A DNA stretch of 41,279 nt, taken from the NCBI GenBank assembly GCA_934597175.1, contig CAKTQR010000019.1, positions 1-41,279 on the forward strand, given 5' to 3'. Source of the stretch: an uncultured Oscillospiraceae bacterium. GTDB lineage: Bacteria > Bacillota > Clostridia > Oscillospirales > Oscillospiraceae. The notes below the pieces were generated by a model. The model was not told where the DNA came from and did no database searches. It saw only the letters and a program-made list of their open reading frames with translations. The number at the start of each line of letters is the position of its first letter. Position 1 is the first letter of the stretch. This document shows, one piece after another, positions 25,081 to 32,877 of the stretch. Position numbers and translations under genes: made by a program.

Positions 25081-25560
25081 GCTCACCGAGGAGCTTTTCC
25101 GCTACTCCGTTGCAAGCAGCACGACCGACACGCTCTCGCCCGAGCCGCTTATCTTAAACGATGTCCTAGAGCAGAGCATTGCCGGCTTTTACGGCGAGCT
25201 CACCGAGCGGGGCATCACGCCCGAGATAACGCTTCCCGACGAGCCCGTCGTGCGGGCGCTTGATGACACCGCCCTGCGCCGGGTCATCGGCAATATAGTC
25301 TCCAACGCCGTCAAATACTCCGACGGCGACCTTGCCGTCACGCTGAGCGGCGACGGGGTCATCACATTTTCAAACCACGCAGGCTCGCTGACCGCCGTCG
25401 ATTCGAGCGGCTGTTCGACAGGTTTTACACCGTCGAAAACGCCAAGGGCTCGACCGGCTTGGGGCTGTCCATTGCAAAGCTGCTGTGCGAAAAAATGGGC
25501 GGCAGCCTCACCGCCGACCTCGCGGGAGGCATCCTCACCATCCGCCTTTTGTTTAACTGA
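25076..25560 (+). pseudogene. Sensor histidine kinase, 5' truncated and frameshifted
   Basis: C-terminal part of a histidine kinase. The frame gives LTEELFRYS, then the N box RRVIGNIVSNAVKYSDGD, up to TAVD near 25402. A single missing base there moves the rest one frame over, where FERLFDRFYTVENA, GSTGLGLSIAKLLCEKMGG and LTIRLLFN follow and end at the TGA 25558-25560. The sensor region and the phosphorylated histidine are gone. The join to the permease lies around 25070-25082, where ATTGCGCTCGCT reads acceptably in both frames. Confidence 0.8.
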
Positions 25561-25567
25561 ATTAGAC

Positions 25568-25608
25568 GAAAAAACAGCCTCGGCAATTACTGCCGAGGCT
25601 GTTGGTTT
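25568..25608 (-). terminator. cstA terminator (bidirectional)
   Basis: A 13-bp stem AACAGCCTCGGCA / TGCCGAGGCTGTT (25573-25585 and 25591-25603) is preceded by an A tract that gives a U run on the minus strand. It lies just past the cstA stop. Confidence 0.85.
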
Positions 25609-25618
25609 AGTTATGCGA

Positions 25619-27097
25619 TCATGCGAGGGTCTTTCTTGCGGCACGCTTTTTGCCGTAGATGATGATACCCACGAGGTAAACGACTGCGCAGACAACGCCG
25701 ACGATGTAGGCTGCCGTCCAGGACATGTTGAAGCCGATCTGAGCATTCATTATGTAGGTGACGGTGATGAATGCATAGAACGCACCCGGGATGAGCGGCA
25801 TCCAAACCCACTTGGACTTGCCGTTTTCAAACATCCAAACTGCGATGCAGACGAATGCAAACAGAGCCAGAGTCTGGTTTGCCCAAGCGAAGTAACGCCA
25901 CAGGATCTTGAAGCCCTCGGGGCTGCTCTTTGCCCAAATGAGGATGCCTGCAACGAGAGCGAAGATGATGGCGGAAAGTGCAAGGCGCTTTGCGTTGCTG
26001 TCCTGCTTGATGTGCAGGGAGTCGGCAACGGTCAGGCGCAGAGCACGCAGAGCCGTGTCGCCGGAGGTGATAGGCAGGATGATAACACCGAGCAGGGCGA
26101 TGATGCCGCCGACGGGGCCGAGGATGTCCTTGCAGACGATGCCGACGGTCTGAGTTGCGAGGGATGCGTCGGCAGCCTGGAGACCGAGGTTATAAACGCC
26201 CATTGCGCCTGCTGCCCAAACCATTGCGATGAAGCCTTCAAGGATCATCATGTTGTAGAAGGTATTGCGGCCCTGACGCTCACTCTTCATGGTGCGGGAG
26301 ATGATGGCGGTCTGGGTGGAGTGGAAGCCGGAGAGGATGCCGCATGCAACGGTCACGAAGAACACGGGCAGGAAGTGGCCGGTAGCAAAGTAATCGCTGT
26401 AGTTGAACACGCCCTGATAGCTCCAAACATTGTTCCAGACCTCGACGAGGGGATAGCCCTTGACGAACAGGCCGATGAAAACGCCGATAGCGGAGAACAG
26501 CAGGATGCCGCCGAACACCGGGTAGATGCGGCCGATGATCTTGTCGATGGGGAACACGGTTGCAACGAGGTAGTAAGCGAAGATGACGCCGTAGATAACC
26601 CAAGTGGAGGTCGCATCGGCAGCGCCGGAGAAGTTAAACACCTGCGTTGCGGCGATATCGCCGGGGGTGTAGATGAACACTGCGCCGACAAGCAGCAGGA
26701 GCAGGCATACAAATATATTGTATACGGTGAAAACGCCCTTGTTGGTGTACTTCTTGACCATGTCGGGCATCTGGCTGCCGCCGTCTCTCAGGCAGATCAT
26801 GCCGGAGAAGTAGTCATGCATAGCGCCGCCGATGACATTGCCGATGGGGATGGTGATGAAAGCGATAGGTCCGAACAGGATGCCCTGGATAGGTCCGAGG
26901 ATAGGACCTGTGCCGGCGATGTTCAGGAGATTGATAAGGCTGTTTTTCCAGCCCTTCATGGGGACATAGTCAACTCCGTCGTTCTTGGTGTAAGCGGGAG
27001 TCTGACGGTCGTCGGGGCCAAAGACCTTTTCACAAAGCTTGCCGTAAAGCGCAGCTCCGACGAAGAGAATAAGCAGACCGATGATAAAGGTTACCAT
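25619..27097 (-). CDS. cstA: Carbon starvation protein CstA family transporter
   Basis: Multi-pass membrane protein of the CstA/BtsT family, 492 residues and about 14 helices. Family members import peptides or pyruvate under carbon limitation. The N-terminus shows GNVIGGAMHDYFSGM, GTGPILGPIQG and the MVKKYTNKGVF loop; further in are CGILSGFHSTQTAIISR and PITSGDTALRALRL. The length fits the shorter Firmicutes form. ATG at 27097 after AGGAGG. It stands alone, and I could not define a clear promoter in 27098-27250. Confidence 0.92.
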   Translation of the reverse strand: MVTFIIGLLILFVGAALYGKLCEKVFGPDDRQTPAYTKNDGVDYVPMKGWKNSLINLLNIAGTGPILGPIQGILFGPIAFITIPIGNVIGGAMHDYFSGMICLRDGGSQMPDMVKKYTNKGVFTVYNIFVCLLLLLVGAVFIYTPGDIAATQVFNFSGAADATSTWVIYGVIFAYYLVATVFPIDKIIGRIYPVFGGILLFSAIGVFIGLFVKGYPLVEVWNNVWSYQGVFNYSDYFATGHFLPVFFVTVACGILSGFHSTQTAIISRTMKSERQGRNTFYNMMILEGFIAMVWAAGAMGVYNLGLQAADASLATQTVGIVCKDILGPVGGIIALLGVIILPITSGDTALRALRLTVADSLHIKQDSNAKRLALSAIIFALVAGILIWAKSSPEGFKILWRYFAWANQTLALFAFVCIAVWMFENGKSKWVWMPLIPGAFYAFITVTYIMNAQIGFNMSWTAAYIVGVVCAVVYLVGIIIYGKKRAARKTLA

Positions 27098-27250
27098 TCT
27101 AGTTCCTCCTATAAAATTTTCTGTTGGTGCACGGGCGAAACCGCACAGCCCTCTCTGCTTGACATTTTAATATCAATAGCCGTTAACATGCCATATCAAC
27201 AAAGCCAAAACCTGTGAATAAACCGTTAATATTAATAATCTTTTAACAAG

Positions 27251-27279
27251 TTGACATATACGACGAAATTGGCTAAAAT
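27251..27279 (+). promoter_or_regulatory. Putative promoter of the 27315-29198 operon
   Basis: Consensus TTGACA (27251-27256), a 17-bp spacer and TAAAAT (27274-27279), 35 nt before the first gene. Confidence 0.7.
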
Positions 27280-27314
27280 CTGAGTAGAAACATTATAATC
27301 TGGGAGGCGCTGAT

Positions 27315-27848
27315 ATGAAAAAGGTGCTGAAGAAGTTCATGGACGAGGGCAAGTTCGTGTGCGTCCATGCAAATGCGGAGGATACCGCAAAATTTTCATA
27401 CGGCAAGGTCATCGGCCTTGACGATTACTTTGCGGTGCTGTCGCAGGTGTCGCCCGACGGCTTGTATGACGGCTTTCAGCTGCTGCTTGTTGACGATATA
27501 ATTTACGCCGAGCGGTCTGTCGGCTACGACGGAAAGATGGCAAAGCTCATGAAAAGTCAGGGCTATGTTCACGCAGCACCGGTCATTGAGGCGGACGATA
27601 TCCTGCAATGGGGGCTTGAATATGCGATGAAAAACCGCAGGATAGTCTCCGTTGAGTTTGAAAACAGCGAAATTATCGATGTGTCCGGCTTTGTCGAGGA
27701 GATAGACGGCGAAATGTGCAAGCTGTCGACAGTCGACGAATACGGCGAGGCTGAGGGCGAAAGCTACTTTGAAAAGTGCAGGATAACAAATCTGTGCATC
27801 GACACCGAGGACGAGCAGCGCCTGTTGAGACTCGCCGACGAAATTTGA
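27315..27848 (+). CDS. Hypothetical protein, possible tandem beta-barrel
   Basis: 177 residues, acidic, no signal or membrane segment. The sequence seems to hold two related beta-rich modules: VCVHANAEDTAKFSYGKVIGLDDYFAVLS early, and RIVSVEFENSEIIDVSGFVEEIDGEMCKL later. Each could form an Sm/SH3-like strand pattern, but this is a visual impression only. ATG at 27315 after GGGAGG. First gene of a three-gene operon with two membrane proteins. Not recognised. Confidence 0.7.
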   Translation: MKKVLKKFMDEGKFVCVHANAEDTAKFSYGKVIGLDDYFAVLSQVSPDGLYDGFQLLLVDDIIYAERSVGYDGKMAKLMKSQGYVHAAPVIEADDILQWGLEYAMKNRRIVSVEFENSEIIDVSGFVEEIDGEMCKLSTVDEYGEAEGESYFEKCRITNLCIDTEDEQRLLRLADEI

Positions 27849-27858
27849 GGAGCAAGGG

Positions 27859-28374
27859 ATGAAAAAACCGTTTTATATTGGTGCGGTGGTCGGTGTCGTT
27901 CTTGTGATGATCATAAACACCGTCATCACGCTGCCGTTTACGGTGTCGTTCAACAAAGCCTGCAGGAATATCACCGTTTACGACGATATCTCCGAGCTGA
28001 GCTTTTTGAAGCCCTACGAGACCGAGAAGGTCGACCGCCTGCTGCCGGAGGGTGCTGAGAAAAGCTATTGCGCCGAGATAAGCTACAAGGGCGGAAGCTA
28101 CACCGTCACCGCCTTTGTGTTCGACAGCGAGACTCAGGCACAGCGGTACATGTTCGATATATCGGACGAAAGCTACAGGGGTTCCGGCATCGAATACAGC
28201 AAGGGCTATGACAGGACGAAGGACGAGGCGTATGTTGAGGCAGCGCACAACGGCAATTACTATCGAATTGACGGCGACTGCTCGGACGAGTTTATCGACT
28301 TTTTGCGGTTTATGTTCGCAAACATGCACACGGAAGTAAAGGGGGTGAGCCTGCGGTGGAACGGTTTGGCATAA
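27859..28374 (+). CDS. Hypothetical membrane-anchored protein
   Basis: 171 residues. A single N-terminal membrane helix (about residues 7-29, YIGAVVGVVLVMIINTVITLPF) would act as a signal anchor. An extracytoplasmic domain of about 140 residues follows, containing KSYCAEISYKGGSYTVTAFVF and two well separated further cysteines. ATG at 27859 after GAGGAG, 10 nt behind the previous gene; its end overlaps the next gene by 19 nt. Not recognised. Confidence 0.7.
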   Translation: MKKPFYIGAVVGVVLVMIINTVITLPFTVSFNKACRNITVYDDISELSFLKPYETEKVDRLLPEGAEKSYCAEISYKGGSYTVTAFVFDSETQAQRYMFDISDESYRGSGIEYSKGYDRTKDEAYVEAAHNGNYYRIDGDCSDEFIDFLRFMFANMHTEVKGVSLRWNGLA

Positions 28375-29198
28375 GAAATGCACTTATTTTTGTTTTTCGC
28401 AAGACATCGTTTACGCTGGGGCTCATAATGGGTTTTTCATTTTTTCTGCCCTTGCTGCTCGGAAGCTCGGTCAGCGTCGAGCGTCAGTTCCTGATGCTGC
28501 CGGTGGTGCTTGCGGTGTTCTTTCTCGGCGTTGTGCTGTGCGGCAGATGGGCCGAGAGCAAGTTCAATACGCTGACCAATATATTGTACAACGACTGCGA
28601 CCCCGACCGCTTTCTTGCAAAGTTCATGAAGGAGGTCTACAGCCGCAAGAGCGAGGAATGGCGAGGCATTACGCTTCTGGTCATTGCTCAGGCGTACCAT
28701 GCGCAGGGCAGATTCAAGGAGGAAGAGGCGCTTTTCCTTCAGTTTCTCAACAACAATACCCGCAGCAACCGTGACGATGCGGAGGACATCGAGGTGCTGG
28801 CACGGCTGACGATATTGTACGGCGATGCGCAGAACGCCGCCGGGGCGAAGAAGGCGTTTAAAAAATTCAAGGAGAAGGTGCTGGAACGGCCGCCCTCACA
28901 GAATGCGGTTGCCCGTGCGTCGTATGAGGAGCTCAAGGACTTCGTGTACAACAGCTATCTTAAGGGCATCGGCAAATTTGACGAGTGCGTCGGCTTTTTC
29001 GAGTGGCACAGTGAGCACCGGCCGAAAGGTCTGCCCGTGATCTTGTCGCACTACCGCCTCGCCGAGGTCTACCGTGCGCTCGGAAGCCCGGACGAGGCCG
29101 AGCGGGAGTACCGCACCGTCGCCGAAAGCGGCAGGAATCTCTACGCCGTCAAAATGTCGCAGCAGCGGCTCAATGAGCTCGGGTCGGACAGAGTGTAA
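28356..29198 (+). CDS. Membrane protein with TPR-like repeats
   Basis: 280 residues. Two membrane helices lie near the N-terminus (about 18-37 and 45-62). A cytoplasmic helical domain follows with tetratricopeptide-like repeats, for example ITLLVIAQAYHAQGRFKEEEALFLQFL and LSHYRLAEVYRALGSPDEAEREYRTV. The likely start is GTG at 28356 with GGGGTGAG upstream, inside the 3' end of the preceding gene, which implies translational coupling. Such proteins often scaffold protein complexes; the partner is unknown. Confidence 0.7.
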   Translation: MERFGIRNALIFVFRKTSFTLGLIMGFSFFLPLLLGSSVSVERQFLMLPVVLAVFFLGVVLCGRWAESKFNTLTNILYNDCDPDRFLAKFMKEVYSRKSEEWRGITLLVIAQAYHAQGRFKEEEALFLQFLNNNTRSNRDDAEDIEVLARLTILYGDAQNAAGAKKAFKKFKEKVLERPPSQNAVARASYEELKDFVYNSYLKGIGKFDECVGFFEWHSEHRPKGLPVILSHYRLAEVYRALGSPDEAEREYRTVAESGRNLYAVKMSQQRLNELGSDRV

Positions 29199-29205
29199 AT
29201 GCACT

Positions 29206-29233
29206 TGACAATTTGCTTAGAATATATAAAATA
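29206..29233 (+). promoter_or_regulatory. Putative promoter of the sigma factor operon
   Basis: TTGACA (29206-29211), a 16-bp spacer and TAAAAT (29228-29233). The segment lies inside an inverted repeat, TGACAA about 29207-29212 and TTGTCA about 29238-29243, which could be an operator. Confidence 0.5.
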
Positions 29234-29290
29234 ATTTTGTCAGTAGACTGAACCTTGGGGAAACGCAAATTTGTGGGGAGGTGAGGTAAG

Positions 29291-29779
29291 CTGGATCGGA
29301 AGCATAGTGAGTTTATAGAAAATTTGTACATACGGTCGTATGACATGCTGTTTGCCTACGCAGTGACCCTGCTGGGCAATGCATCCACGGCTGAGGAGGC
29401 GGTGCAGGAGACCTTCCGCATAGCCTGCATGAAGCCGGAGGCACTGATCCAATCGGAAAACCCTATGGGCTGGCTCGTGAACACGGTGAAACATTCCGTG
29501 CGCAACATAAAGCGGACGCAGGTGCGCCGCAGGATAGGTGCCGTGCTGTCTTTGGACAAGGTCGAGGAGCACCTCGCCGTACCCGAGGCAGGGTATGCCG
29601 CCGTTGAGCTGTCGGATCTGATGACCGATGAGGAGTACCGTGTGCTCAACTGGCATGTTCTGCTTAATGTCCCGATCAAGGATATCGCCGAATCGATGAA
29701 TATATCCGAGGAAGCCTGCAAAAAGCGCATCCAGCGCACCAAAAAGAGAGTCAGAAAGCTTTTATCCGAAAAAAATTAA
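29291..29779 (+). CDS. RNA polymerase sigma-70 family factor (ECF-like)
   Basis: 162 residues with two sigma regions. Region 2 holds SYDMLFAYAVTLLGNASTAEEAVQETF and NPMGWLVNTVKHSVRNIKR; region 4 is a helix-turn-helix with PIKDIAESMNISEEACKKRIQRTKKRVRKLL. The proposed start is a CTG at 29291 (codons LDRKHSEFIENLYIR...). It lies 5 nt downstream of GGGGAGGTGAG, and the family usually has such residues here. The alternative TTG at 29324 has no ribosome site and would remove a helix of region 2. It is followed by a DUF4367 membrane protein that may be its anti-sigma partner. Confidence 0.8.
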   Translation: MDRKHSEFIENLYIRSYDMLFAYAVTLLGNASTAEEAVQETFRIACMKPEALIQSENPMGWLVNTVKHSVRNIKRTQVRRRIGAVLSLDKVEEHLAVPEAGYAAVELSDLMTDEEYRVLNWHVLLNVPIKDIAESMNISEEACKKRIQRTKKRVRKLLSEKN

Positions 29780-29829
29780 AAAATTTTTTCAAAAAGATGT
29801 CCCCTAACACATCTTCTGGTACATATGTA

Positions 29830-29869
29830 AGTTGACGGGGCTGAAATACCCACGATAGGCAAGTCGACT
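29830..29869. repeat. Palindromic element remnant, copy 4
   Basis: A 40-bp miniature with ends AGTTGACGGGGCTGA and GGCAAGTCGACT, flanked by TA (29828-29829 and 29870-29871). Only the terminal parts of the repeat family remain. It lies between the sigma factor and the DUF4367 gene and ends 21 nt before the GTG start of the latter. Confidence 0.55.
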
Positions 29870-29890
29870 TATAAGGAAAGGAGGATGGTG

Positions 29891-30802
29891 GTGCCAAGCT
29901 TTAGGAAAAACAAGATCAACGCACACACGGTCGAGAACATGGATGCAAAGTCGCTGCAGGCGCTTTTGCGGCAGGATCTTGAGCGGTCGGGCGGCGTGCT
30001 CGACGATGAGCTGCGTCTGCTTGCCGTGCAGACGCTGTGCCGCAGGCAGCAGGAAAGCGGCACGGTGCGCTCCGATGCCGAGGCATCTCTGGCAAGCTTC
30101 CGCCGTAACTACGGCCTGCTTACCGACGCCGCAGACAGGGCAGCACCGCCTACAAGCACCGCTGCGCCTGCCGAGATGCAGGGCAGAAGGCGGAGCAGAT
30201 TCATGCGGGTGCACAATGTCCTCGTGCGGTCTGCGGCGGCGATAGTTGCCGTGGTCATGCTGTTTTCCATGTCTGCATTGGCCGGCGAGCCGGACATGGA
30301 CGGCAGGGCCGCAAAATGGACAAACGGCGAGTTCTGGTTTGACTGGACCGCCATAGATATCCTGCCCATGAAGCACGGCTCGGCGAAGATCGATCCCCGG
30401 CTTGAGAAGCTGCGTGAGATCATGTCGGATTATGTCGAAGAGCCGGCGTATCTGCTCCCGAGTTACCTGCCCGAGGGCTTTGCGGCAGATGAAACGGATA
30501 TCACCGATGACACCGAGTGGTTTGCCGGCGGCATGTGCTGGCTGTCAGACGGCGAGAGCGGGAGGTATATAACGGTCGGGTGTCAGATCGTTTACGACAA
30601 GACCGTAAAGCTCGGCATCCCGAAAAACGGCGTCGCTCCCGAGGTGTATGTCAAAAACGGCATAACCCATTACATCATGCCCAACGCAAGCTATTACGAG
30701 GCCGTGTGGGTAAACGGAAATGTGCAGTGCTCCGTTGGCGCTCAGGTGCCGCACGATGAGATGATAAAAATTATCGATTCTGTATACGGAGATGTCAAAT
30801 GA
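29891..30802 (+). CDS. DUF4367-like membrane protein, probable anti-sigma factor
   Basis: 303 residues. A cytoplasmic N-terminal part (about 1-105) is followed by one membrane helix (about 106-127, VRSAAAIVAVVMLFSMSALA) and an outer domain with the DUF4367 pattern LPSYLPEGFAADE near residue 190 and a C-terminal VNGNVQCSVGAQVPHDEMIKIIDSVY. Start: AAGGAGG (29878-29884) is 6 nt before the GTG at 29891; the ATG at 29885 is too close to it. Next to a sigma factor, an anti-sigma role is likely but not shown. No zinc-binding HxxxC-C motif was seen. Confidence 0.75.
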   Translation: MPSFRKNKINAHTVENMDAKSLQALLRQDLERSGGVLDDELRLLAVQTLCRRQQESGTVRSDAEASLASFRRNYGLLTDAADRAAPPTSTAAPAEMQGRRRSRFMRVHNVLVRSAAAIVAVVMLFSMSALAGEPDMDGRAAKWTNGEFWFDWTAIDILPMKHGSAKIDPRLEKLREIMSDYVEEPAYLLPSYLPEGFAADETDITDDTEWFAGGMCWLSDGESGRYITVGCQIVYDKTVKLGIPKNGVAPEVYVKNGITHYIMPNASYYEAVWVNGNVQCSVGAQVPHDEMIKIIDSVYGDVK

Positions 30803-31260
30803 ACAAGTTTAAAAGGTTTCTGGTCGTTTTTCTTGCGGCAGTGATGACGCTCAGCGGCGCATCCTATGCCGACAAAAGCGAGGCTGCCGCTCCCGCTGCG
30901 GCGGAGGACGAGACAGTCGTTCCGCTTTCAAATACCTACTACTATACCCCGACCGCAAAGCTCACCAATAAAGGCAACGGCAAAATGAGCATATATTTCT
31001 CCGTCACGGCAAGGTACAAGATGAAGAAGCTCGGCGCAACCTCGGTAAACATCTATAAAAACGGTAAGTTTTACACCTATTTCTTCTACACCCAGAGCGG
31101 GTGGACGGACATAATGGCGTATAATGCCACCTCCATGAGCTTTACCAAGAGCTATACCGGCTCTACCGGAGCATCCTACTATGTGTTCATCGCCGCCTTT
31201 GCCTACGACGGCAGCGGCGAGAAATCGGAAAGCGCCATCACAAACACCATAAATACCTGA
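30799..31260 (+). CDS. Secreted protein of unknown function
   Basis: 153 residues. A clear signal peptide (MNKFKRFLVVFLAAVMTLSGASYA, cut near residue 24) is followed by an Ala-rich stretch and a beta-rich domain heavy in Tyr, Thr and Lys (for example TYYYTPTAKL and KFYTYFFYTQSGWTD). Its ATG overlaps the TGA stop of the preceding gene (ATGA), so it belongs to the sigma/DUF4367 operon and may be an envelope-stress output. Not recognised. Confidence 0.75.
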   Translation: MNKFKRFLVVFLAAVMTLSGASYADKSEAAAPAAAEDETVVPLSNTYYYTPTAKLTNKGNGKMSIYFSVTARYKMKKLGATSVNIYKNGKFYTYFFYTQSGWTDIMAYNATSMSFTKSYTGSTGASYYVFIAAFAYDGSGEKSESAITNTINT

Positions 31261-31288
31261 AAAAGCACCCCACGAGGGGTGCTTTTTT
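31261..31288 (+). terminator. Sigma operon / yolD bidirectional terminator
   Basis: The stem AAAAGCACCCC / GGGGTGCTTTT is followed by a T run. It lies directly after the stop of the secreted protein and at the stop of the convergent yolD-like gene. Confidence 0.85.
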
Positions 31289-31608
31289 CATATGTCGATT
31301 ATCTCAATTTTATAAATATCCTCGAACAGCACCTTTTCGCCGTCGAGCTTGAGAAATTTAAACGGGATGCTGACCTCCGTCACGCAGCCCTCGCCGACAA
31401 TGTCGTGAAACGCCCGGTAATACTCCATGCGCACCCGCATGCCCCTTGCGAGCACGGAGATGACACGGGAGTTTGCCTCGATAGCCTCGTCGGAGATGTC
31501 GTGCTTTTCGACCCGGCAGTGCCGCTCCTCACGGTCACGCAGCGCCTCGCTCAAGCCCTTCATCGCATCAAACGCCATAAACTGCTTAGCCCTTTCCTGT
31601 CTCGTCAT
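31288..31608 (-). CDS. YolD-like family protein
   Basis: 106 residues. The N-terminal RQERAKQFMAFDAMKGLSEAL is the hallmark of the YolD-like family, which accompanies Y-family polymerases in Firmicutes and may modulate them. The start at 31608 lies 23 nt inside the end of the polymerase gene, so the two are probably translated together. Third gene of the lexA operon. Confidence 0.85.
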   Translation of the reverse strand: MTRQERAKQFMAFDAMKGLSEALRDREERHCRVEKHDISDEAIEANSRVISVLARGMRVRMEYYRAFHDIVGEGCVTEVSIPFKFLKLDGEKVLFEDIYKIEIIDI

Positions 31609-32869
31609 AGCCTGCTCTGTGTCCTCCGATCATTCCGTTGCGCTCACGCTGTGTTGCCCCGGGCATGAAATTCATGCCCCGCAGCACGGCGTTTTTGCCG
31701 TACTTGTCCATGATGCCGAGCACCGCCTTTTCCCGGGCCTTTTCGCTCTCGACCGCTTCAAGGTCGGTGAAAAAGTCGTAGCCCTCGCACTGCTCGTCGC
31801 ACACATCACCGAAGCTTATCGAAAGCTTGCGGATGGGCGTGTCCCGGTCGGCGATGCGGTCAAATATCTCCAGCGCATGCGGCGCTATGAGAGAATTTAA
31901 CGCCGTTGCGCTCATAAGGCGCACCTGCCCGTGTGTGCTCGGCAGCGTGTCCCGGCTGTAGCCCACGCCTATCCACACGCTGCGGCAGATGACCTTTTGG
32001 CGCATCATGTTCTGGCAGCCGTGCAGCACCATCTCGCCGAGCACCGTCCGTGCCTCGGCAAAGCCGTAGTCGCAGGGCAGTATCTGCGAGCTTGACAGCG
32101 AGCGGCTTTTCGGCCGGTAATTTTTAATATCCTCGATAAGGCAGCTTTCCCGACCCCAGGCGTGGTCTATGAGCAGCTCGGCGTTCACGCCGAAGGTCTT
32201 GTACAAAAGCTCCTGCGGGCACTCGGCAAGGCTGCGCATCGTCGTCACGCCGAAGCGCTCCAATCTCCGTGCCGTGCCGCCGGATATCTGCCAGAAATCC
32301 GTTATAGGCCGGTGATCCCACAGCGTTTGCTTAAAGGTCTCCTCGTCGAGATAGCCCATATGCTCCTTTGAGTGCTTTGCAGTGATATCAAGGGCGATCT
32401 TGGCGAGAAAAAGATTCGTGCCTATCCCGGCGGTCGACGGGATGTGCAGCTTCTGTGCAATCTCGTCCATGAGCCTTTTGGCGAGCGCCTTTGCGTCCAT
32501 GCCGTAGGTCTTGAGGTAGCTCGTTGCGTCGATGAACACCTCGTCGATGGAGTAGACATGTATATCGTCCGGCGAAAAATAGTCGAGGTAAATTGAATAA
32601 ATGTCGGCGGCGTACTCGATGTAAAGCTGCATCCTCGGCGGCGCAGCCTCGTACTGTATAGTTTTCGGAATCTCGTAGAGCCTGCACCGGTTGCGCACGC
32701 CCTGCGCCTTGAGCTTCGGCGAAATCGCAAGGCAGATCGTGCCGCTGCCACGGCTGAGGTCGGCGACGACAAGATTCGTCTCAAAGGGGTTGAGCCCCCT
32801 TTCTGCGCACTCGACCGAGGCATAAAAGCACTTCATGTCGATGCAGAAATATGTCCTTTGCTTCGGCAT
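31586..32869 (-). CDS. Y-family DNA polymerase (UvrX/DinB-like)
   Basis: Translesion DNA polymerase of the ImpB/MucB/SamB family, 427 residues. The palm shows the metal-binding aspartate in FCIDMKCFYASVECAERG (near residue 10) and the acidic YSIDEVFIDAT motif (about 106-116). A helix-hairpin-helix segment (WQISGGTARRLERFGVTTM) and a little-finger domain follow. The ATG at 32869 has GAGGTGC upstream; an in-frame TTG at 32881 lies inside lexA. It follows lexA by 8 nt and overlaps yolD, making a typical SOS mutagenesis operon. Confidence 0.92.
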   Translation of the reverse strand: MPKQRTYFCIDMKCFYASVECAERGLNPFETNLVVADLSRGSGTICLAISPKLKAQGVRNRCRLYEIPKTIQYEAAPPRMQLYIEYAADIYSIYLDYFSPDDIHVYSIDEVFIDATSYLKTYGMDAKALAKRLMDEIAQKLHIPSTAGIGTNLFLAKIALDITAKHSKEHMGYLDEETFKQTLWDHRPITDFWQISGGTARRLERFGVTTMRSLAECPQELLYKTFGVNAELLIDHAWGRESCLIEDIKNYRPKSRSLSSSQILPCDYGFAEARTVLGEMVLHGCQNMMRQKVICRSVWIGVGYSRDTLPSTHGQVRLMSATALNSLIAPHALEIFDRIADRDTPIRKLSISFGDVCDEQCEGYDFFTDLEAVESEKAREKAVLGIMDKYGKNAVLRGMNFMPGATQRERNGMIGGHRAGYDETGKG

Positions 32870-32877
32870 AGCGCACC

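Noticed and set aside
24995..27217. A 740-codon plus-strand frame spanning the kinase remnant and cstA
   Set aside because: After about 25400 it is the antisense of cstA and has Asp/Glu/Cys-rich composition. Only the first part is the kinase remnant.
31586..31608. Overlap of polymerase and yolD as a frameshift or fusion
   Set aside because: Short overlaps between these two genes are normal translational coupling and both proteins are full length.
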